Shown: positions 56,945-64,000 of the stretch, piece by piece
How the letters are laid out: each line of letters starts with the position of its first letter
How positions within the stretch are numbered: the stretch's first letter is position 1
Source of the DNA: CADEEL01 sp050246475
GTDB lineage: Bacteria > Pseudomonadota > Alphaproteobacteria > Caulobacterales > Aquidulcibacteraceae
DNA: 64,000 nt
Assembly (NCBI GenBank): GCA_050246475.1
Contig: JBFWVZ010000005.1
Span: 186,001-250,000, forward strand
Direction of reading: 5' to 3'
Translations under genes and position numbers: made by a program
The notes under the pieces: model-generated
What the model was told of the DNA's origin: nothing
What the model saw: only the letters and a program-made list of their open reading frames with translations
The model's database searches: none

Positions 56945-57870
56945 CAGACTTCACCGCGCTCGCGCCGCGCGCCGGCGAGATAGGGATGCACACGCACGGC
57001 CGCGCGGCCGGGCAAGCGCAAATCGATGCGATAAACAGGGCGGTCGAGCAACACGTAGCGTTGTTGCAGACGCTCAAGCGATGCCAGTGCGGAGACAGGA
57101 TCGTTCTCCGGCAGCGCGACGGTCGCGCCGGTGTTCAAGCGCAGATTCCAGCGGCGATCGCCGACGCGCACGATGGCGCGCGTGCGCCGCCGCGTTTCAG
57201 GCAGACGCTCCAACGCATTGAGCAGCGGCGCGGCGGCAGGGCCGGCGCCCTCGCCCACGACAAGCGGCAGATCGAGATTGTCCGCCACGCGCTCGGCGAA
57301 GAGACGCTCGCCCAGATGATCGATCACGGAGACGACGCCATTCTCCTGCCAGCGCGCGAAGGCGGCGCGGCGCACCACGTCGATGCGGATCGTGGAGGGG
57401 AAGAGGCGCCGCACGCTCGCGCGCGAAACCCAGTCGAGGCTTTCGATGTCTGTCTGCAGTTCACGCGGATCGACCGCGATAAGTGAGCGGCGATTTTCCG
57501 GCAGGATGAGTGCGCGGATTTCATCGGCGCGCGCGCCTTCGACGCCGGCGATCTCCACGTGATCGACTGAGAATCCGATGCCGTCGGCGGTGCGATCCGC
57601 GGCGACGGCGGCCGCCTCGCGCACGTCGAACAGCGAACCGCCGATGAAGGTCGCCCCCGCGATCGCGAAGCCGATGGTGAAGACGGTGAGCGCAGCCGCG
57701 ATCGCCAAGCCGCGCTTGGTGACCTGCGGGCGCTCCATCGCGCCCTCGCGGTCAAGCGCCAGCGTCGCCAGACGCGGCGTGCCTTTGGCGCGCGGCTTCG
57801 GCGGCTCCGGCGGCTCGTAATAGGCAGGCTGGCGCCGTTTCGTCGTACGGCGGCCTCTCACCGGGGCCAT
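56944..57870 (-). CDS. ftsQ: Cell division protein FtsQ
   Basis: A 308-residue bitopic protein of the divisome. Cytoplasmic basic/Pro-rich N-terminus, one transmembrane helix (LAIAAALTVFTIGFAIAGATF), then a periplasmic POTRA domain (DHVEIAGVEGARADEIRALI) and the FtsQ domain (LDWVSRASVRRLFPSTIRID). Start ATG 57870 follows GGAGG by 7 bases and overlaps the ddl gene by 13 bases; the longer ATG 57891 lacks a ribosome site. Confidence 0.94.
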   Translation of the reverse strand: MAPVRGRRTTKRRQPAYYEPPEPPKPRAKGTPRLATLALDREGAMERPQVTKRGLAIAAALTVFTIGFAIAGATFIGGSLFDVREAAAVAADRTADGIGFSVDHVEIAGVEGARADEIRALILPENRRSLIAVDPRELQTDIESLDWVSRASVRRLFPSTIRIDVVRRAAFARWQENGVVSVIDHLGERLFAERVADNLDLPLVVGEGAGPAAAPLLNALERLPETRRRTRAIVRVGDRRWNLRLNTGATVALPENDPVSALASLERLQQRYVLLDRPVYRIDLRLPGRAAVRVHPYLAGARRERGEV

Positions 57871-58781
57871 GAGGCGTCCTCCAGGATCCACTCCACCAAT
57901 TGATCGAAGCTCATCCCCGCATGCGCCGCCTGCTCCGGCGCCAATGACGTGGGCGTCATGCCGGGCTGCGTGTTCACTTCGAGAATGACGAGCTGGTTTT
58001 TCTTCGGGTCGTAACGGAAATCGCTGCGCGTCACGCCCCGGCAGCCGAGGCAGGTGTGCGCGAGTTCCGCCGCGCGCATCATGCGGTGCGCCGCTTCTGA
58101 CGAGATATTCGCGGGGACTTCATGGCGCGAGCCGCCCTCGGCGTATTTCGCATCGAAATCGTACCAATCGCCGGCGGGCAAAATTTCGGTCACGGTCAAG
58201 GCGCGCGCGCCGGTTGGTTCGCCCATGACGGCGACAGTCAATTCGAGGCCGTCGACGAATTCTTCGACCAGCACTTCTTCGCCAAAGGACCAATCGGGAT
58301 CGAGCAATTGTTCGGGCGGGCGGTTGGCGCCTTGGCGCACGATGAAGATGCCGACGGACGATCCCTGCGCATTGGGCTTCACGACATAGGGCGGATCCAT
58401 CGGGTGCGCGCGCGCCGCATCGCGGCGCTGCATCAAACGCCCGTCCGCGAGCGGCAAGCCGGCCTGCGCGAAGATGGCTTTCGACTTCGCCTTGTCCATC
58501 GCGATGGACGAGGCGAGCACCCCTGAGTGCGTGTAGGGAAGCTTCAGATAGTCGAGCACGCCTTGCGTGCGCCCATCCTCGCCCCATTCGCCGTGCAGTG
58601 CGTTGAAAACGGCGTCCGGCTTCAGATGCCGAAGCCGTTCGATCCAATCCTCCGCCTGCGGATCGATCTCGTGAACCTCATGCCCGAGGCGCTTCAACGC
58701 GGCCGCGCATTCGCGCCCGGAGACGAGGCTCACGGGCCGTTCGGGGCTCAAGCCCCCGAGAAGAACACCCACCCGCGCCAT
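57858..58781 (-). CDS. ddl: D-alanine--D-alanine ligase
   Basis: A 307-residue ATP-grasp enzyme that makes D-Ala-D-Ala for peptidoglycan. Typical segments: VGVLLGGLSPERPVSLVSG, HGEWGEDGRTQGVLDYLKLP, PYVVKPNAQGSSVGI (ATP loop), TRSDFRYDP and the metal site LEVNTQPGMTPTSL. Start ATG 58781 has GGAG about 10 bases before; ATG 58814 is an alternative. It overlaps ftsQ in the leftward division cluster. In related genomes murB directly precedes ddl; here a TIR-like gene on the other strand lies between. Confidence 0.95.
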   Translation of the reverse strand: MARVGVLLGGLSPERPVSLVSGRECAAALKRLGHEVHEIDPQAEDWIERLRHLKPDAVFNALHGEWGEDGRTQGVLDYLKLPYTHSGVLASSIAMDKAKSKAIFAQAGLPLADGRLMQRRDAARAHPMDPPYVVKPNAQGSSVGIFIVRQGANRPPEQLLDPDWSFGEEVLVEEFVDGLELTVAVMGEPTGARALTVTEILPAGDWYDFDAKYAEGGSRHEVPANISSEAAHRMMRAAELAHTCLGCRGVTRSDFRYDPKKNQLVILEVNTQPGMTPTSLAPEQAAHAGMSFDQLVEWILEDASWPR

Positions 58782-59092
58782 TTCGCGCTCGCTCCGTTCT
58801 GGAAAACGCATCACGCCAGACCAGGGTTAAGGCGATGTTGTGTCGGCAGAAAATTCCTGCACGAAATCGCTGATTTTTATGGTGAATTTTGCGTTGCGCG
58901 CGGCGCGAAGGTGAACGCGCGTAAACCGTGTTTCGCCAAGCGCTTCCAGTGCCCGCTAGGGCTTGTGCATCGAACCGGCACAGGCGCCCGCATCTTGGGC
59001 GCCGCAGATTTTCACCATGCACGTTCACTTCATCTTGGTTGCGAAAACCACCGCGCGCCCGCACGCACGGGCGCGACCGGGAGGCGATAGGC
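58782..59092. other. Interval without a recognised gene
   Basis: About 310 bases between ddl and the TIR-like gene. Open frames here are short and lack ribosome sites. No hairpin, tRNA or repeat stands out. It presumably holds the divergent promoters of ddl and the TIR-like gene. Confidence 0.5.
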
Positions 59093-59632
59093 ATGGGAAC
59101 GATTCTGGTGGCGCATGCGCCGGCGGCTGAAGCGCGCGCGGCGCGCGTGCGCGAGAAGCTCGCGGGCCTCGGCTACACGATCAAAGAAGCCCTTCCCGCC
59201 CCGGGCGCCTTCGCGCAGCGCCAACTCAACGGCGCGATCGATAAAGCGCAATGCGTGCTGGTGCTCTGGTCCAAGGAGGCGCCCGCCGCGCCGGGCATGA
59301 TCGCGGCGGCGGCGCGCGCGCAAGCGGCAGGCAAACTCGCGCTCGCGCGTTTGGATAAGGCGGCGCCGCCCGTGCGCATCCGCACGGCGGCGGCCGATCT
59401 CTCCGCATGGATGGGCCGCGAAACGCGCGCGTGGAAGAGCCTGCTCGCGCGCTTGCCCGCGCTTGGGAAATCCACGGCGAACGCGAAGCCCGCGCCCACG
59501 CGCAGCATTGCGCCTTCACTTGCAGCGTCCGCGCCCGCGAAGAAGAAAAGCGGCGCCGGGATCTGGATCGGTCTGTTGCTGGCAACTCTTGCCGCAGGCG
59601 GCGCGGCAGCGGCGTATTTCTATCTGTCCTAG
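59093..59632 (+). CDS. Degenerate TIR-like protein with C-terminal membrane anchor
   Basis: A 179-residue protein. Residues 1-115 resemble a TIR domain: TILVAHAPAAEARAARVREK (instead of FISYAREDRERAEQ), then KAQCVLVLWSKEAPAAPGM, in which VIVLWSxxSxxS is recognisable but the Glu of the EEAR motif is replaced (AAAARAQ). An Ala/Pro/Lys linker (KPAPTRSIAPSLAASAP) and a final transmembrane helix (IWIGLLLATLAAGGAAAAYF) follow. So it is a tail-anchored cytoplasmic TIR relative without the catalytic Glu. ATG 59093 follows GGGAGGCGATAGGC. It sits inside the murB-ddl gap in the opposite orientation. Confidence 0.65.
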   Translation: MGTILVAHAPAAEARAARVREKLAGLGYTIKEALPAPGAFAQRQLNGAIDKAQCVLVLWSKEAPAAPGMIAAAARAQAAGKLALARLDKAAPPVRIRTAAADLSAWMGRETRAWKSLLARLPALGKSTANAKPAPTRSIAPSLAASAPAKKKSGAGIWIGLLLATLAAGGAAAAYFYLS

Positions 59633-60543
59633 GTTGCGCGCCCGAGCCGCTTGATCTCCCACTCAAGCTCGACGCCGAAGGCTTCGCGCACCTTGGCGCG
59701 GACTTCTTCGCCGAGGCCTTCGATATCGGCGGCGCGCGCTTCGCCGGTGTTGATCAAGAAGTTCGCGTGCTTCTCGCTCACTTGCGCGCCGCCCAAACGC
59801 GCGCCGCGCATGCCAGCGCGATCGACGAATTTCCACGCGCTCTCGCCCGGCGGATTCTTGAAGGTGGAGCCGCCCGTTTTCTCGCGAATGGGCTGGGAGC
59901 TTTCGCGCTGCGCGGTGATCTCGGCCATCTTCGCCGTAACGGCCTCGGGCGTGCTCGCTTCGCCCTGATAAAGCGCATCGAGGAAGATCATCCCGCCCGG
60001 CAACGCGTTCCTGCGATAGGTGAAGCCGAAGTCTGCGGCGGGGATCGCCACGATCGAGCCGTCCCGCTTCATCGCGCGCGCGGAGATGAGCACATCCTTC
60101 GTCTCGCGCCCATAGCAGCCCGCGTTCATGGTGAGCGCGCCGCCGATCGTGCCGGGCACGCCGACGTAGAACTCCAAGCCGCCGATGCCCGCTTTCGCCG
60201 CAGCGCGCGCGACGTTTGCATCCAAGGCGCCGGCGCCGGCGCGCACCTGCGCGTTGGGCAAAGCTTCGACGCTGGCGAACGCGCGGCCCATCAAGCGGAT
60301 GACGACGCCTTCGATGCCGCCGTCCCGGATGATGACGTTGGAGCCGACGCCTAAAGGCAGGATTGAAACATCATCCGGCAGCGCACGAAGGAAGACGGCG
60401 AGATCCTCTTCGTCCGCTGGAATGAAAAGCGCATCCGCGGGGCCGCCGACGCGAAACCACGTGTAAGGCGCAAGCGCCGCGCCGCGCTCAAGCGCTCCGC
60501 GCGTTTGCGGCCATTCACGCTCATCGCTCTTCGGAAGACTCAA
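59629..60543 (-). CDS. murB: UDP-N-acetylenolpyruvoylglucosamine reductase MurB
   Basis: A 304-residue FAD enzyme making UDP-MurNAc for the cell wall. TWFRVGGPADALFIPADEED (FAD domain), PLGVGSNVIIRDGGIEGVVI, the GGALTMNAGCYGRETKDVLI segment, and the catalytic-acid region ESSQPIREKTGGSTFKNPPG. The length is normal (type II-like, lacking the E. coli extra loop). Ends 4 bases into the convergent TIR-like gene. It normally accompanies murC, which is not in the window. Confidence 0.95.
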   Translation of the reverse strand: MSLPKSDEREWPQTRGALERGAALAPYTWFRVGGPADALFIPADEEDLAVFLRALPDDVSILPLGVGSNVIIRDGGIEGVVIRLMGRAFASVEALPNAQVRAGAGALDANVARAAAKAGIGGLEFYVGVPGTIGGALTMNAGCYGRETKDVLISARAMKRDGSIVAIPAADFGFTYRRNALPGGMIFLDALYQGEASTPEAVTAKMAEITAQRESSQPIREKTGGSTFKNPPGESAWKFVDRAGMRGARLGGAQVSEKHANFLINTGEARAADIEGLGEEVRAKVREAFGVELEWEIKRLGRAT

Positions 60544-61067
60544 TGAAGGCCCGCGAAATTCGTCGTCACGTTTGGCAGCGTCGAAGGCTGCAAGGGCGCG
60601 TTCAGATCAGATTCCGTGCAGAAGAGATAGCCGCCCTTGGAGGGCCGGCGGAAAATGACCGCGCGCTGCGTCTCCAGATCGAGCACCCAAACCTCCGGCA
60701 CGCCGTGCGCGGCATAGATCGGGATCTTCACCTCGAAATCCTGCTCCGCCGTGCCGCAGCAGACCTCTACCGCGAGCGAAACATCCTTGCCCCGCACGTC
60801 CGAGCCTTGCATCGCGGCGGGAAAGACATGGAGATCGGGCCGTAACTCCACGTCCTCCGCGAGCCGCAGCGCGCCGCCTGAGACAACGAGGTGCGTGTCA
60901 TCAAGCGCGCGGTTCAAAGCACGCTGGAGTTTGGCGCGCACGCGCAGGTGCCGGTCGGATTCTTGCGTCAGGGGAATGCGTTGCGCCCCAACGCGTTCGC
61001 CCTCGCCGTCGAGCGCCGGCGACGGGGAAGATTGCAAGCGTGTAAGGGTGTGGGCGACCATATCCAC
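60540..61067 (-). CDS. Uma2-family PD-(D/E)XK nuclease-like protein
   Basis: A 175-residue protein. LRLAEDVELRPDLHVFPAAM, then DVSLAVEVCCGTAEQDFEVK and IPIYAAHGVPEVWVLDLETQ: the P-D...E-V-x-x...K and the following YAAHGVPEVWVLDL are characteristic of Uma2 (DUF820). These are PD-(D/E)XK-fold proteins abundant in cyanobacteria and present in alphaproteobacteria; function unproven. Overlaps the murB start. Confidence 0.82.
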   Translation of the reverse strand: MDMVAHTLTRLQSSPSPALDGEGERVGAQRIPLTQESDRHLRVRAKLQRALNRALDDTHLVVSGGALRLAEDVELRPDLHVFPAAMQGSDVRGKDVSLAVEVCCGTAEQDFEVKIPIYAAHGVPEVWVLDLETQRAVIFRRPSKGGYLFCTESDLNAPLQPSTLPNVTTNFAGLH

Positions 61068-61108
61068 AGGATACTAACAGGCCGCCCGGCCCGCGTTAAG
61101 CCGCGCCC

Positions 61109-61993
61109 TTAACGGAGAACCGGCGTCTCCGCGGCTCTGAGCCCTGCGCGGAGCGCAATGCGCTCGAGCGCGCCCTTGACGATGACGTCGAGCTGCTCGC
61201 CGGGCTGGTACGCCGCAGGCGCGACGAAGCGGACGCGATCCTCCGCGATGAGTTTGTGCAGCTTCGCGACGCTGCGTTCATCGCTCCACCGATAAGGATC
61301 GAGCACCGCGATCGAGCAGCCGCCCTCCTTCATCACCGTCTTCATCGAAGGAATGTCGGTGTCCCCGTCGCCGATGAAGATCATCCGCTCGAACGGGATG
61401 GGGCGGCGCGGCTCCGGCGCCCAGCGATTGATCGCCTCGGAATCCCAGATGTGTTCGACGCCCTTATTGATGCAGTAGAGAAACTGCGTCTTCGATGTGT
61501 AATTGATCGCGAGCGCGGGCCAGAGCGCCTCGCCTTTCGTGTCGTAGAGAAACTTGGACGCGAACACGCGATGGAAGCGCCGGTAGATCGGCGTGCCTTC
61601 GATCATCTCGTGAATGCACGAGGAGATTACGTAGTGCTCAAGCTCGACGCCGAGATCGGCGGCGAAGGCGTCCATGCGATCGAACCAATGATCGAGCCCG
61701 TCGAAGAGATCGGGATCGCGCCCGTGCTTCATCAGATCGGCGCGGGTGAAGGGCTTGCCGCGGGCGCGGGCCGCTTCGACCATCTTCTGCATGTAGACGA
61801 GGATTTCGTCGGCGTCGGCGGCGCGGGCCGTCTTCTTCACGTCGAGCCAGAATTCATCGTGGCTGACGCCGGCGATCTCCGGAATGAAGCTGCGCTCCTG
61901 CAGATTGCCGCGCGCGAGCGTGCCGTCGAAATCATAGACGATGGCGGCGCGCAGCGGGCCAGCTTGGGGGTGGCGTGAGGCGGAATCCGGCAT
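61109..61993 (-). CDS. HAD-superfamily hydrolase
   Basis: A 294-residue HAD enzyme. Motif I AIVYDFDGTLARGNLQE with the nucleophile Asp, motif II in YVISSCIHEMIEG, and motif IV MIFIGDGDTDIPSM. A large helical cap (RADLMKHGRDPDLFDGLDHW) lies between. It is an HAD-IB-type phosphatase of unknown substrate. Leftward, upstream of the Uma2 gene. Confidence 0.85.
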   Translation of the reverse strand: MPDSASRHPQAGPLRAAIVYDFDGTLARGNLQERSFIPEIAGVSHDEFWLDVKKTARAADADEILVYMQKMVEAARARGKPFTRADLMKHGRDPDLFDGLDHWFDRMDAFAADLGVELEHYVISSCIHEMIEGTPIYRRFHRVFASKFLYDTKGEALWPALAINYTSKTQFLYCINKGVEHIWDSEAINRWAPEPRRPIPFERMIFIGDGDTDIPSMKTVMKEGGCSIAVLDPYRWSDERSVAKLHKLIAEDRVRFVAPAAYQPGEQLDVIVKGALERIALRAGLRAAETPVLR

Positions 61994-62072
61994 GCGAGGA
62001 TGTGAGGGGGAGAGTCGGGCGCGGGGTCAAGAAACCGTCGCCGCGAAGGCGCAGTTGCACTACGGTTCCGGC

Positions 62073-62864
62073 ATGAAAATGGTGCTTGCATTGCTTGCGC
62101 TGTGCGCCACGGCGTGCGCGCCGCAACCCGCGCCGGCGCCCGCCGAGCCAACAGGCCTGGATCGCGTTCTAACGGTCGCGGAATACAATGCGATCGCCTG
62201 TGAGCGCACGTCCGATGGGCGGTGTATAGCGCCGCAAACATATCGGACGGCGGCGGAGCTCTCGCGGCTCTTTCCAGAGCAACGAACAATCGAGGCAAGT
62301 GCGTTAGCGGCGATGCGAGCGTTTCGACCGCGACGCATCTGCGGTAACGATTCGCTCGAGCCAATCCGCGAAGCGGCGTTGCGACGCGGCGAGGATGCAG
62401 AAGCGGTCGCAGCTTGTCGCTGTGAGGAACGCGGCTGCCTGCAGGTGCACGTTCAGCTTTATATCACCATCGGCGGCCACCCTTCGCCTCCAACGCAACT
62501 TTTCCCGCGCTACAGTTCATTTCCAAGCGGATCGGTTCCGGCGTCACGGATCGAAATCGGCCGCGGCGCAGAGATCGATCGTAGAACTGCGATGTCAGCG
62601 TTGGGATACAGCGGCTATGACTATTACTCAGCCGTCGGCGCCTACTTTATTTTCAGGTCCGCCGATCTCAGCGAGCTTGAAAACTTCACGTGCAGTATCA
62701 CGACTGGCAGGCCAGCGGAAAGAAATGGCCACCTTACTGAGCTGATTGAGCTGTGCTTTGCCAACCTGCGAGACGGTCCGTGTTCAATCGCCTGCAACGA
62801 CCCTGAGATTGATCGGCAAATGATCGCTTACCTCGAGCGCCGGCGCATCTCCGAGGGGCGTTAG
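62073..62864 (+). CDS. Lipoprotein of unknown function
   Basis: A 263-residue protein with a signal and probable lipobox (ALLALCATACAP). The mature part has several cysteines (ACRCEERGCLQ, FTCSI, CSIACND), which probably form disulfides, and no recognised domain. Codons are somewhat more AT-rich than in its neighbours, hinting at acquisition. Start ATG 62073 is chosen for the signal peptide; there is no strong ribosome site. The stop is 4 bases from the convergent transporter gene. Confidence 0.6.
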   Translation: MKMVLALLALCATACAPQPAPAPAEPTGLDRVLTVAEYNAIACERTSDGRCIAPQTYRTAAELSRLFPEQRTIEASALAAMRAFRPRRICGNDSLEPIREAALRRGEDAEAVAACRCEERGCLQVHVQLYITIGGHPSPPTQLFPRYSSFPSGSVPASRIEIGRGAEIDRRTAMSALGYSGYDYYSAVGAYFIFRSADLSELENFTCSITTGRPAERNGHLTELIELCFANLRDGPCSIACNDPEIDRQMIAYLERRRISEGR

Positions 62865-62867
62865 CGC

Positions 62868-64000
62868 TCAACCCCCGTAGCGCATCGCGATCATGTACGC
62901 TGCGACGAAAATGACGATGATCGAGAGCGGCGCGCCGACGCGCGCGTAATCCGCAAAGCGATAGCCGCCCGGCCCCATGACGAGCAGATTGTTCTGGTGC
63001 CCGATGGGCGTGAGGAAATCCGAAGACGCGCCAATGAGCACGGCGATCAGCAGCGCATCGGGCGGCGCGCCGATGGCGTAGGAGACCGAGAGCGCGATCT
63101 GGCCCATGATGATCGCGGTCGCGACATTGTTCAAAAAGATCGAGACGAGCATCGTCGCCGTCGCGATCGCGGCCGCAGCCCAGAAGAGAGGCGCTTGCCC
63201 CAGCACATCGGCGAGCTGCTGCGCGAAGAAGAGCGCCGCGCCGCTTGTCTGAAAGCTCTGCCCCACCGGGATCATCGCCCCGATCAGCACGATGATCGAC
63301 CAGTCGACCGACGAATAGATTTCTTTCGCGGGAAGGAATCCCAACGCGGCGACCAGCGCGGCGGCGGCGGCGAAGGAAAAGACGGTCGGTATGCCGAGCG
63401 CGACGGAGGCCGCGACCGCGGCCGCGTAGATCGCGATCGCGATGGCGGCGCGCGGCGCATCGATGCGCGCGATCGGCCGGCGGCCGACTTCGAGCAAGCG
63501 CGCATAGCGTGCGTAGGCGGCGATGCGCTCGGCCGAGCCGTGCAGCGTCACCTGATCGCCCGCTTCGATGCGCAGCGTTTCGAGCGGCTGCCGGAGGCTC
63601 GCCGCGCGCCGGCCGCCCGCGACGACCTGGATCTCGCCGTTGGTGTCGAGCCGTATGGTTTCGAACGGGCGCCCGATGATCGGCGAGCCGTAACCGACGA
63701 CTGTCACGATGGTCGCGGCGTCCTTCGCGGTGGAAGGCTGCGTGCGCAGCGAAAGCCCGCTCTTCTTCGCCGCCTCCCACGGATCGGCCGCGCCGCCGAC
63801 CAGCAAGCGATCGCGCGCCTGCAAGGGGCGCGCGGTCGAAAGCTCCAGCAAGCGGCTGCCGCGCAGCACCGCGAGCGGCGTCACCTTGGCGGCGCGCACG
63901 GCCTCGATCACGGGGGTGTCGTCGTCGGGCGCTTCTTCGTCAAACATGTCAGGCCCGATCGGGCCGATCTCGAACGTCGCGTAGGCTTCCTTTTGCGCGC
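62868..64000 (-). CDS. SLC13/DASS-type permease with TrkA-C domains (C-terminal part)
   Basis: The gene enters from the right edge with no start in the window; the frame is open through 64000, reading EAYATFEIGPIGPD before ATG 63947. The visible 377 residues contain two TrkA-C/RCK_C-like regulatory modules (e.g. AAKVTPLAVLRGSRLLELST and FETIRLDTNGEIQVVAGG) and then a transporter half with helices LVAALGFLPAKEIYSSVDWS, NNVATAIIMGQIALSVS and GHQNNLLVMGPGGY. Such permeases carry dicarboxylates, sulfate or similar anions with sodium. Substrate unknown. Confidence 0.85.
   Translation of the reverse strand, partial: AQKEAYATFEIGPIGPDMFDEEAPDDDTPVIEAVRAAKVTPLAVLRGSRLLELSTARPLQARDRLLVGGAADPWEAAKKSGLSLRTQPSTAKDAATIVTVVGYGSPIIGRPFETIRLDTNGEIQVVAGGRRAASLRQPLETLRIEAGDQVTLHGSAERIAAYARYARLLEVGRRPIARIDAPRAAIAIAIYAAAVAASVALGIPTVFSFAAAAALVAALGFLPAKEIYSSVDWSIIVLIGAMIPVGQSFQTSGAALFFAQQLADVLGQAPLFWAAAAIATATMLVSIFLNNVATAIIMGQIALSVSYAIGAPPDALLIAVLIGASSDFLTPIGHQNNLLVMGPGGYRFADYARVGAPLSIIVIFVAAYMIAMRYGG

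Overview
The window is a high-GC, gene-dense piece of an alphaproteobacterial chromosome, most likely from the Caulobacterales (Hyphomonadaceae-like). This is inferred from a circularly permuted two-piece tmRNA with the tag (A)ANDNHAEEYALAA, an alpha-type SspB, the cluster murB-ddl-ftsQ-ftsA-ftsZ / lpxC-bamD-ligA, a CIRCE-controlled groESL, NrdR boxes before nrdB, and many TonB, RcnB-like and DUF2171/DUF4169/DUF2277/DUF1272 proteins typical of that group. Nothing was searched against a database; all names come from reading motifs.

Layout. 1-5000: the end of an MFS pump, an N-acyl-D-amino-acid deacylase, lipoproteins (one apparently frameshifted), two tandem 30-residue hydrophobic peptide genes and an aminotransferase. 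5000-9700: a repeat-rich RcnB-like exported protein behind four GTTCAG repeats, groESL and a DUF2272 protein. 9700-15400: NhaA, a TonB-dependent receptor and a lipoprotein quinohemoprotein alcohol dehydrogenase. 15600-19300: hisS-hisZ-hisG. 19400-22650: acetyltransferase, SoxR with a near-consensus SoxR box driving a VOC protein, and a papain-like C92 amidase. 22800-25500: NrdR boxes, nrdB and a lower-GC PD-(D/E)XK nuclease-like gene. 25600-30800: acyl-CoA-dehydrogenase-like flavoprotein divergent from an HxlR regulator, a HEPN/partner pair coupled to thyA, and aqpZ. 30900-32600: ssrA beside sspB, then a thioesterase. 32600-36500: RusA-like nuclease, DUF393, fumC, GNAT, GST and small DUFs. 36500-39500: an RHH protein and a leftward run containing a TIR-transmembrane-periplasmic fusion and a LNPQPLPP repeat protein. 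39600-47700: UvrD/PcrA, MBL lipoprotein, PrmA, a secreted paralogue of the TIR protein's periplasmic domain, Xaa-Pro aminopeptidase and a nitrilase-family hydrolase. 47650-61000: ligA, bamD, lpxC, ftsZ, ftsA, ftsQ, ddl, murB, interrupted by a TPR protein and a second, degenerate membrane-anchored TIR-like protein. 61000-64000: Uma2 nuclease, HAD hydrolase, a lipoprotein and the C-terminal part of an SLC13-type transporter.

Functional groupings. Cell-wall synthesis and division genes are nearly contiguous. ssrA and sspB, which act together in proteolysis of tagged peptides, are neighbours. Regulatory signals read directly are CIRCE, a SoxR box, paired NrdR boxes, an HxlR-region palindrome, a CtrA-like/GANTC pair before ftsZ and several hairpin terminators. 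The most novel-looking material is the TIR-TM-four-cysteine protein with its unlinked secreted paralogue and degenerate TIR relative, the twin micropeptides, the HEPN pair and the PD-(D/E)XK gene.
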